This document shows, piece by piece, positions 57,379 through 64,000 of a DNA stretch of 64,000 nucleotides; position 1 is the stretch's first letter; each line of letters opens with the position of its first letter. Under the pieces are notes generated by a model. The model saw only the letters and a list, made by a program, of their open reading frames with translations. It had not been told where the DNA came from and did not search any database. The stretch is from the NCBI GenBank assembly GCA_900547455.1, contig URGV01000004.1:1-64000 (forward strand), written 5' to 3'. The position numbers and the translations under genes are program-made. Source of the stretch: an uncultured Oscillospiraceae bacterium. GTDB taxonomy: Bacteria; Bacillota; Clostridia; Oscillospirales; Ruminococcaceae.

Positions 57379-58734
57379 ATGAAGAAATCATACGAAATGG
57401 ATATGTGCAGCGGTCCGCTTTTGAGCAAGATCCTGATCTTTTCCATCCCGCTGATGATCTCCGGCATTTTGCAGCTTCTGTTCAACGCGGCGGACATCGT
57501 GGTTGTCGGACGCTTTACCGGCAGCGAGGCGATGGCGGCGGTCGGCTCTACCAGCGCGCTGATCAACCTGATTATCAACCTGTTTGTCGGCATCTCGGTC
57601 GGCGCGAACGTTGTGGTTGCGCGCAACTACGGCGCGCGGGACTATGACGGCGTGCATGGCGCGGTACATACCTCGGTTCTGACCGCCTTGATCGGCGGCG
57701 TCTTTCTGATCTTTGTCGGTATTGCTTTGGCGCGCCCGCTGCTGGAGCTGATGGGCACCCCGGACAATGTCATTGATCAGTCGGTGCTGTACATGCGCAT
57801 TTACTTTGTGGGGATGCCTTCCTTCATGCTTTACAACTTTGGCTCGGCCATCCTCAGGGCGATCGGCGACACCAAGCGCCCGCTTTACTTTTTGACCCTG
57901 GCCGGCGTCATCAACGTCTTTTTGAACCTGTTCTTTGTCATCGTATTCCACATGGGCGTTGCGGGCGTCGCGCTGGCGACCATCATTTCCCAGACCGTTT
58001 CGGCGGTTCTGGTTCTGCTGTGCCTGATGAAGATGGAGGGCCCCTGCCATCTGGACTTTAAGCACCTGAAATTCCACCTCAACCAGCTCGGCCAGATGCT
58101 GCGCATCGGCCTGCCGGCGGGCCTGCAGGGTATCGTATTCAGCCTTTCCAACGTGCTGATTCAGTCCTCGGTCAACTCCTTCGGTTCGCAGGTCATGGCG
58201 GGCAACACCGCGGCCAGCAACATCGAGGGCTTTGTCTACAACGCGATGAACGCGGTCTACCAGACCTCTCTGAGCTTCACCAGCCAGAACATGGGCGCCA
58301 AGCAGTTTGGCCGTGTCAACAAAATCCTGTTCGAGTGCCTGTGCGTCGTGTCGGCGGTCGGCATCCTGCTGGGCGGCGGCGCTTACCTGCTGGGCGAGCA
58401 GCTGCTGAGCATCTACACCACCGACCCGGAGGTTATTGCCTACGGCATCACCCGTATGAGCTATGTCTGCGCGACCTATTTCCTGTGCGGCCTGATGGAC
58501 GTCATGGTGGGCAGCATCCGCGGCATGGGCTATTCGATCATGCCGATGCTGGTATCGCTGACCGGCGCCTGCGCGTTCCGTATTATCTGGATCTTCACCA
58601 TCTTCCAGGTGGAGCACACGCTGGACTGCCTGTACGTCTCCTACCCGATTTCCTGGATTCTGACAGCGGGCGTTCATCTGCTCTGCTTCTTCCTGGTCCG
58701 CAAAAAAGCCTTTGCCCGTGCGGCGGCGGCATGA
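57379..58734 (+). CDS. MATE family efflux transporter
   Basis: A 451-residue membrane protein with twelve helices that should export drugs or metabolites in exchange for Na+ or H+. Family marks are LIFSIPLMISGILQLLFNAA and VVVGRFTGSEAMAAVGSTSA near the N-terminus, GMPSFMLYNFGSAILRAIGD in the first half and LRIGLPAGLQGIVFSLSNV at the start of the second half. It resembles the DinF/NorM-like group common in gut Clostridia. The start at 57379 follows AAAAGGATG. The substrate is unknown. Confidence 0.93.
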   Translation: MKKSYEMDMCSGPLLSKILIFSIPLMISGILQLLFNAADIVVVGRFTGSEAMAAVGSTSALINLIINLFVGISVGANVVVARNYGARDYDGVHGAVHTSVLTALIGGVFLIFVGIALARPLLELMGTPDNVIDQSVLYMRIYFVGMPSFMLYNFGSAILRAIGDTKRPLYFLTLAGVINVFLNLFFVIVFHMGVAGVALATIISQTVSAVLVLLCLMKMEGPCHLDFKHLKFHLNQLGQMLRIGLPAGLQGIVFSLSNVLIQSSVNSFGSQVMAGNTAASNIEGFVYNAMNAVYQTSLSFTSQNMGAKQFGRVNKILFECLCVVSAVGILLGGGAYLLGEQLLSIYTTDPEVIAYGITRMSYVCATYFLCGLMDVMVGSIRGMGYSIMPMLVSLTGACAFRIIWIFTIFQVEHTLDCLYVSYPISWILTAGVHLLCFFLVRKKAFARAAAA

Positions 58735-58737
58735 TGC

Positions 58738-59215
58738 TGCGCGCAGGCTGAGCCTGCACCCGATTCGCGGCGGCATGATGCCGCGCCCAATTCACGCATT
58801 GGTTAAGTGCGGGGCCTTGGCTTTTTACCTCGCGGCACCGGATTCCGGAAAATAAAAGTTTTGGTCAAGCTTTTTCAAAAGCTTGTGGTTTCCAAAGGCA
58901 AAGCCTTTGGTCGCCAAGTCACGCTTGTAGCTGGCAGGGAAAATAGATTATGCGTTGCGTGACTCGAAGTTGAACTGCGTTCAACTTCCCAGGTTTGCAG
59001 AGAAACGGCGAAATCCCTTTATCGTTCAAGCGCCAAGTCACGCTTGTAGCTGGCTGAAAATTTGGCTTGGTGTAGCGTGACCTGAAGCTGAACACAGTTC
59101 AGCTTCCCGAGCTTGAGATGGGCTTTTGTAAGAGAAAAAGTTCCCAGCAAATTCACTATATCGTACAACCCAGAAAAACCTCCCACCGGGAGGTTTTTCT
59201 ATTTTAGGCCACAAG
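58738..59215. repeat. Composite palindromic repeat element, copy C (inverted, double)
   Basis: It holds GCAGGCTGAGCCTGC (58744), hairpins at 58866-58885 and 58892-58910, module CAAGTCACGCTTGTAGCTGGC twice in partly changed form, and 10-bp-arm hairpins at 58966-58988 and 59084-59106. The phrase CTTTTGTAAGAGAAAAAGTTC and a hairpin around CCTCCCACCGGGAGG (59186) end the block. Read on the minus strand, the order equals copies A and B. No gene is seen between MATE and the LtaS-like gene. Confidence 0.82.
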
Positions 59216-59279
59216 CCCCAGCCCCTGAAACGAAACTTTTCACCCCACCAAAATAAAATCCATCCCCATCCATTTCCCT

Positions 59280-59308
59280 TTGACATTCCCCGACAATTGT
59301 TCTATAAT
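59280..59308 (+). promoter_or_regulatory. Promoter of the LtaS-like gene
   Basis: Consensus TTGACA and TATAAT with a 17-base spacer, 120 bases before the ATG. Confidence 0.9.
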
Positions 59309-59428
59309 AGCTTTTACATGATTTTTACATGCCCTTGATTTTTTGACGAAAATCGACCGCCTTTCCCGTTTGGATAAGGGAAGGACGACCGCTTTCATTT
59401 TTTGTGTTAGAAAGGAATCCATCCGATC

Positions 59429-61252
59429 ATGAATCGTGTAAAAGAATTTGTGCGCCGGCATTTTTCGCGGCAGGAGACGTTTCTTGCCCTGCTGATGCTG
59501 CTCACCCCCATTACCGCCTTTTATCTGATGCAGTTTGCTTACTGCGGCAACCTGCCCTGGGATTATTCGCTCAGTGTTTTGCTTGCCAACTACCTGTGCA
59601 TCGGGGTGGTGCATTTCACCCTGTGCGCCCTGACCAACTACATCGTTCTGTGCAGTGTGATTACCCACGTCCTGTGCTTTGTGTGGGGGATCGCCAACTA
59701 CTACGTTTCGCTGTTTCGCGGCACCCCCATCCTGCCGTGGGACTTCACTGCCCTGGGGACAGCGGCGGCGGTGGCGGACAGCTACCGCTTCTCGCTCAAT
59801 TTGCAGATGGTGGTCTGCCTCCTGCTGCTGGCGGGGATGATCTTTCTGCTGCGCAAGCAGCTGCTGTGCGGGAGGTTTCGCCCCTCCAAAAACCGGCTGC
59901 GGCTGCGGGCGGGCTACCTGTGCGCCATCGCGGCCTGCGCTTACCCGGTGCTGCATCCCGCCGCGCTGGAAACCTTCGGCATCCAGACCGATGTCTGGGA
60001 CCAGTCCGGCTCCTACTCGCAGGACGGGGCGCTGGCGGTCTTTCTGCGCAACACCCAGTTCATGTCGGTGGAGGAGCCGCAGGATCCCTCTGCTGAAAAC
60101 ATTGAGCGCATCGCCGCCGGCGTCACCGAAAAGGAGCCGGCCGTTTCGACCGACACCCGCCCCAACATCGTCGCTATCATGAACGAGTCCTGGGCGGACT
60201 TTGAGGATTTCGGAAACCTTTCGCTGAGCGAGAGCGTCACCGACTACATCGACTCGCTGGACAACCTCATCTTTGGCCATACCTACACCTCGGTGTTCGG
60301 CGCGGGCACCAGCGCCAGTGAGTTTGAGTTTCTGACCGGCAACTCGATGGCCTTTCTGCCGTCGGGCAGCATCCCTTATCAGCAGTACATTCTGGAGCCG
60401 TCGGCTTCGCTGGCCTCGCTGCTCAGGGAAAATGGCTACCGTACCCTGGCCTTCCACCCCGGCGAGCGCACTTCCTGGCAGCGCAACCAGGCCTACCCGC
60501 TGCTCGGCTTCGACGAGTTTAAGTGTGTGGAGGACATGGACGTGCCGGTCACCGAGGAGCACGGCTATGTCAGCGACCAGTCCTCCTTCAACCAGATCAT
60601 CTATGAGTTTGAGCACAAGGACCCGGAGGAGCGGATGTTCCTCTTTAACGTCACTATCCAGAACCACGGCAGCTACACGGTGGAGGATTACCCTGCCGAG
60701 GTGCAGCTCACCGACGAGCCGGGCAAGTACCCGATGGCCGAGCAGTACCTGACCCTCGCCAACAAGACTGACGAGGCCTTCCGGCTGCTGGTGGACTACT
60801 TCAGCCAGCAGGAGGAGCCGACTATCATCCTGATGTTCGGAGACCACCAGCCTTCGGTGGAGCAGGAATTTCTGGACAAGGCCTACGGCGTCACCCAGGA
60901 TCAGATGACGATGGAGCAGTACATGGGCAAGTACAAGACCCCGTTTTTGATCTGGGCAAACTACGACCTGCCGGACGACGAGATCCCCACCACCAGCTTA
61001 AATTTCCTGGGACAATATCTGCTCTCCTACGCGGGGATTGAAAATTCGCTGTACGAAAACTACCTGCAAAATTTTCAGGAGGTCCTGCCGGCCATGACCT
61101 TTGTGGGCTACATCGACCAAAACGGCAAGGCCTACAGCCACCTGGAGCAGAACGAATACACCGCGCTGATTGAGGACTACCGCACGCTTGCCTACGACAA
61201 CCTCTTTGGCGGGCACAGCCGCCACGCGCAGTATTATCAGGCCCCGCAGTAG
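59429..61252 (+). CDS. LtaS-like sulfatase-family membrane enzyme
   Basis: A 607-residue protein with five or more N-terminal helices (residues 18-180) and an external alkaline-phosphatase-type domain from about 245. The metal and catalytic sites of lipoteichoic acid synthase are recognisable: NIVAIMNESW near 247, the nucleophile threonine in GAGTSASEFEFLTG near 290, FHPGERTSWQRN near 345 and MFGDHQPS near 470. It probably transfers glycerol phosphate from phosphatidylglycerol to a glycolipid or polymer. Related sulfatase-like transferases cannot be ruled out. AAAGGAAT precedes the start. Confidence 0.9.
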   Translation: MNRVKEFVRRHFSRQETFLALLMLLTPITAFYLMQFAYCGNLPWDYSLSVLLANYLCIGVVHFTLCALTNYIVLCSVITHVLCFVWGIANYYVSLFRGTPILPWDFTALGTAAAVADSYRFSLNLQMVVCLLLLAGMIFLLRKQLLCGRFRPSKNRLRLRAGYLCAIAACAYPVLHPAALETFGIQTDVWDQSGSYSQDGALAVFLRNTQFMSVEEPQDPSAENIERIAAGVTEKEPAVSTDTRPNIVAIMNESWADFEDFGNLSLSESVTDYIDSLDNLIFGHTYTSVFGAGTSASEFEFLTGNSMAFLPSGSIPYQQYILEPSASLASLLRENGYRTLAFHPGERTSWQRNQAYPLLGFDEFKCVEDMDVPVTEEHGYVSDQSSFNQIIYEFEHKDPEERMFLFNVTIQNHGSYTVEDYPAEVQLTDEPGKYPMAEQYLTLANKTDEAFRLLVDYFSQQEEPTIILMFGDHQPSVEQEFLDKAYGVTQDQMTMEQYMGKYKTPFLIWANYDLPDDEIPTTSLNFLGQYLLSYAGIENSLYENYLQNFQEVLPAMTFVGYIDQNGKAYSHLEQNEYTALIEDYRTLAYDNLFGGHSRHAQYYQAPQ

Positions 61253-61255
61253 GGC

Positions 61256-61292
61256 AAAAAAAGGCTTTTCCGTATCGGAAAAGCCTTTTTTT
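61256..61292. terminator. Bidirectional terminator between LtaS-like and SpoIID-domain genes
   Basis: A 16-bp stem (AAAAAAAGGCTTTTCC and complement) with a 5-base loop. T runs flank it on both strands, serving two convergent genes. Confidence 0.93.
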
Positions 61293-61312
61293 ACGGTTTA
61301 TTTTGCAAGTGC

Positions 61313-62272
61313 TTACCGGACGGTGGTGCCGGTGTAGTAGTGGGTGAGAATGTCCACATAGTCCCAGCCCTGCATGGCGTAATAGTCCGCGCCCTGCTGG
61401 CTCATGCCGACGCCGTGGCCATAGCCGTAGGTGGTGAAGGTAAAGACGTCGTCCGAATAGTCCACCTCAAAGGCGGCGGAGTTAATTTTTGCTTCCAGCA
61501 GGTTTTCCCGGACTTCACGGCCGCTGAGCTGCTGGCCGCAGACCAGGATGCTGTCGACATAGTGGCCGTTGATGTATTCCGGATCGGAGAACCAGTCCTC
61601 CGGGTCGCCGTAGCTGTAGGGGTTGACGCCGCAGTAGTCAGCGATGTAGTCGGCAATCTCCTCCTCCGAAAAGCTTTCGGTCGCGCCGTAAGCCTTCAGG
61701 GTGGTGTCGCCGGGGCTTTCTACGCTGACCAGATACGGCAGATAGCCGCCCCAGACGTGCTCGGCGTCCATCGATTGCCCCGCATTGGAGGCGCAGAAGG
61801 TGGCGTTGATGTACTCACCGTCATAGTAGATCGCTTCGCCGATGACCTGGTCGACCGCGTCCTGCACCTCATCCGAAACGGTATCCTTGGCGACAACGGA
61901 AGGGGAGGTTCCGCGCTGATTGTGGTAGCGCACATAGGTGTACGCCGCGACGGCCTGCGCCTTGAGCGCCTCCTCCTGGAAGGTCGGTCCCATCTCCGCT
62001 TCCACCATGCGTCCAATAATCTCCGACGCGGAGCCGCGGATAATCTCGCCGTTTACCTGGATGGAGAGTGTTCCGGAGCTGGTTGCGCTGCTCTCTTCCT
62101 CCTGCTGGCGGCTGCTCTTTTTCTTGATGACCCGGCGGGTTGTCTTTTGCTGGGAATCTTCCTTGCCGATGTCCGAGTCCAGCCTTCCCAGCGCCAGGTA
62201 GTCCTCCAGCTGGCTGTAGAGCTCAGCGGTTACGCCCTGTGGCGGCTGCTGTACGTTTTGCGCTTGTATCAT
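61313..62272 (-). CDS. SpoIID/LytB-domain protein without signal peptide
   Basis: A 319-residue protein whose residues 90-319 form a SpoIID domain: SEIIGRMVEAEMGPTFQEEALKAQ is split here as motif parts near 98-121, then AYTYVRYHNQRGT near 124, VTFCASNAGQS-like NATFCASNAGQS near 172 and the C-terminal YGYGHGVGMSQQGADYYA near 290. SpoIID is a lytic transglycosylase that cuts peptidoglycan during engulfment. The first 90 residues are charged, with no membrane helix or signal peptide, which is unusual for the family. AAGGAGG precedes the ATG. It is 32 bases after the sortase gene. Confidence 0.85.
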   Translation of the reverse strand: MIQAQNVQQPPQGVTAELYSQLEDYLALGRLDSDIGKEDSQQKTTRRVIKKKSSRQQEEESSATSSGTLSIQVNGEIIRGSASEIIGRMVEAEMGPTFQEEALKAQAVAAYTYVRYHNQRGTSPSVVAKDTVSDEVQDAVDQVIGEAIYYDGEYINATFCASNAGQSMDAEHVWGGYLPYLVSVESPGDTTLKAYGATESFSEEEIADYIADYCGVNPYSYGDPEDWFSDPEYINGHYVDSILVCGQQLSGREVRENLLEAKINSAAFEVDYSDDVFTFTTYGYGHGVGMSQQGADYYAMQGWDYVDILTHYYTGTTVR

Positions 62273-62304
62273 TTGTCAGTTCCTCCTTTGGTGCTTTTGT
62301 TTAT

Positions 62305-64000
62305 TTATTGCCCTGCGTGCAGCGCGGCTTTGAGCTGCGCCTCGTCCGGTTTGGTGCCGCCGAACAGCTGGTACCAGATATCCGGATAGAGCGGGCTGGG
62401 GTTCATCGTTGCCTGAGAGGTGTCCACCGTCTCGCTTTCGCCGTCGCGGACCTTGCGTGCCACGATGACAAAGCGGGCTTCGTGGAACTCATAGGTGCAG
62501 GTGGAGAGGGTCAGCAGCTCGTCGGACGGGAGCACATCCACGCCGGTGTTGATGATGCTGCGGATGAGCACGTCGTCGATGTATTCCTGCGTCTCCTGCT
62601 CGCTGGCGGCGTCGATAAATTCGTGGTAGGGGAAGATCTCCCCGTGCTCGGCGAGGGTGTTGGTGTAGAAGATCGAGACAATCTTGTACTTGCCCTCACG
62701 GTAGACGCTGTCGAACTGGATGACCGGGTGCTGCTGGTAGTATTCCAGGCTGGTATAGCCCTTGAGGATGTTGAACATCTGGCCGTCGGTGCGGATGTTG
62801 TGGCCATAGATGATGGTGTTGGTGCTGGGTTTGGAGAGATCGACCGCCGCGTCGACAAACGGGACGGCGTGCTCGCTGTATTCGCCCTCAAAGTTTGTCC
62901 GGTAATAGGTGGTGTTGTCGGTAGTCTGCACGACCGGATAGTCCAGGTCGGTGCCGTCGATGCTGATCCAGCCCACGATGTCGGGGTTGATTTCCCACAG
63001 CGCCGCAAAGGACTTGTCATAGTCGGACGGGTAGCCGGCCGGAGCGATCAGGGTGGGGCTGTCGTACACCTCGCGCAGCGTCTGATAGTTGGCGCGGTTC
63101 TGGGCCGACTTCCAGTAGTAGTAGCCGAGGTAGCCAACCGAGCCGACAAAGATGAGGATAAAGACAACCAGCAGCACCTTGACAAGCGGCGAGCGCCGGC
63201 GTGGCTGGTCGTCCTCTTCGCGTTGTTTTTTGCTCTGTTTGCGGGCGCGCTTCTGTTCCTTTTTCTGCTGGCGGCGGGAGACGGGCTGCTCGTCGAAGTC
63301 GTCCTCATCCTCGTACCCGTCGTCCTCGTCCTCATATTCCTGCATCGCGTACAGCTCGTCCTCATTGTCCAGAGCGAGGGAGGATGATTTTGCTGTCACT
63401 GCCGCCGCAGGGGCGGCAGATGCAGCTGTTGTGTTTGCGGCAAAGGCGGCGACCGGCTCGTGCCGGCGGCCCAGCTTTTTTTCCACCGCGCGCAGGCCGC
63501 GGGTTCCCAGGCCGGGGATGGTGCTGACCTTGCCGCATTCGCTGGTGAGGTCCTCCAAAAAGCTGTCGCAGCACTGGCGGGAGGTCCTTTCGTCCTCCTG
63601 GATGGCGATCAGCCGCAGAACAGGGCTGGAGGCGCTGCCGCCCAGAATGGGCAGAAAGCCGCTGACCCGGCGGCTGGAGGTGCGGTCGATGTAGTCCTCC
63701 ACATCCTCCACCCGGTCTTCGCGCAGCGGGATGTCCGCTGTCACCGCGCCCGGATAGAGCTGCCGCAGCAGCAGCGGGAACAGCTGGTTGGCCACCAGCC
63801 GCAGCACATCCTTGGCGGAACCGGAGACAAGCGCCACGCAGGTCTGCGGGAAAAACAGGGCGAATCCGGCCTGTCCGCAGCCGGGGTCACTTAAGGGAAC
63901 CGCGTCCTGCGGAATCATGGCGTTCTGCAGGCGGGCGTTTGCCATCCGCCCGTTTTGGCTTAAATATTCCCGGATATCCTGTAGGGCCTTTTCATCCTGA
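62305..64000 (-). CDS. Class B sortase with long N-terminal cytoplasmic domain (partial)
   Basis: The frame runs off the right window edge, so the N-terminus is missing. From the ATG at 63945 the visible part has about 170 residues of an unrecognised soluble domain and an Ala-rich linker. An acidic and then Lys/Arg-rich stretch (about 190-240) leads to one membrane helix (VKVLLVVFILIFVGSVGYLG). The sortase fold follows, with the catalytic histidine in IIYGHNIRTDG, the cysteine in LTLSTCTYEF and the arginine in ARFVIVARKV. The order fits SrtB-type sortases. A 220-residue cytoplasmic part is far beyond the normal short N-terminus. It is upstream of the SpoIID-domain gene in one operon. Confidence 0.88.
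   Translation of the reverse strand, partial: QDEKALQDIREYLSQNGRMANARLQNAMIPQDAVPLSDPGCGQAGFALFFPQTCVALVSGSAKDVLRLVANQLFPLLLRQLYPGAVTADIPLREDRVEDVEDYIDRTSSRRVSGFLPILGGSASSPVLRLIAIQEDERTSRQCCDSFLEDLTSECGKVSTIPGLGTRGLRAVEKKLGRRHEPVAAFAANTTAASAAPAAAVTAKSSSLALDNEDELYAMQEYEDEDDGYEDEDDFDEQPVSRRQQKKEQKRARKQSKKQREEDDQPRRRSPLVKVLLVVFILIFVGSVGYLGYYYWKSAQNRANYQTLREVYDSPTLIAPAGYPSDYDKSFAALWEINPDIVGWISIDGTDLDYPVVQTTDNTTYYRTNFEGEYSEHAVPFVDAAVDLSKPSTNTIIYGHNIRTDGQMFNILKGYTSLEYYQQHPVIQFDSVYREGKYKIVSIFYTNTLAEHGEIFPYHEFIDAASEQETQEYIDDVLIRSIINTGVDVLPSDELLTLSTCTYEFHEARFVIVARKVRDGESETVDTSQATMNPSPLYPDIWYQLFGGTKPDEAQLKAALHAGQ

Overview
The window is a replication-origin region of a low-GC-phylum (Firmicutes) but GC-rich genome, most likely a gut member of class Clostridia, order Oscillospirales. 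The basis is gene order: rpmH-rnpA-yidD-yidC-jag lies left of dnaA, and dnaN, an S4-domain gene, recF, a remB-like gene, gyrB and gyrA lie right of it. mnmE-mnmG-rsmG-noc and parA-parB with parS sites are nearby, and tepA-ylzJ-ftsK follows gyrA. No 16S gene is present, so I do not name a genus. Nearly all genes left of about 36.5 kb point left and those from 37 to 48 kb point right, as expected for replication starting in the dnaA/dnaN region.

Layout. 0.2-4.4 kb: tex with two PH-domain membrane proteins. 4.6-9.5 kb: a Gld-like ABC operon (ATPase, permease, GldG-like, DUF4340). 9.7-9.9 kb: tRNA-Glu and tRNA-Met. 10.1-11.2 kb: acyl-ACP thioesterase and a DUF4177 gene. 11.2-13.5 kb: a repeat element, parB, parA and four parS sites. 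13.6-15.0 kb: a secreted serpin. 15.1-25.7 kb: an accessory locus that reads as an uptake and breakdown system for glycated (Amadori) peptides. It holds a GntR regulator, a FrlB-like deglycase, an M20 peptidase, a C39-like cysteine peptidase, a complete Opp peptide importer and, divergently, a FrlD-like kinase. 25.7-36.5 kb: noc, rsmG, mnmG, mnmE, an acetyltransferase, jag, yidC, yidD, rnpA and rpmH. 36.5-39.1 kb: oriC around dnaA, with a DnaA-trio unwinding element at 38.75 kb. 39.1-48.1 kb: dnaN to gyrA, with two YcxB-like membrane genes between gyrB and gyrA. 48.2-55.1 kb: a 42-codon gene, ftsK, ylzJ, tepA, a DUF3267 protein, an acetyltransferase and fructose-bisphosphate aldolase. 55.4-61.3 kb: phosphoglucomutase, MATE exporter and an LtaS-like sulfatase. 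61.3-64.0 kb: a SpoIID-domain protein and a class B sortase with an unusual N-terminal domain, cut by the window edge.

How the parts work together. The core genes cover chromosome replication, segregation, tRNA modification and membrane protein insertion. The accessory block at 13.6-25.7 kb separates noc from parA-parB, which adjoin each other in Bacillus subtilis. The main observations outside ordinary annotation are the glycated-peptide locus with its candidate operators, the serpin with a Met-Ser reactive bond, a composite family of palindromic repeats with covarying stems, and three palindromes inside the 3' coding end of gyrA.
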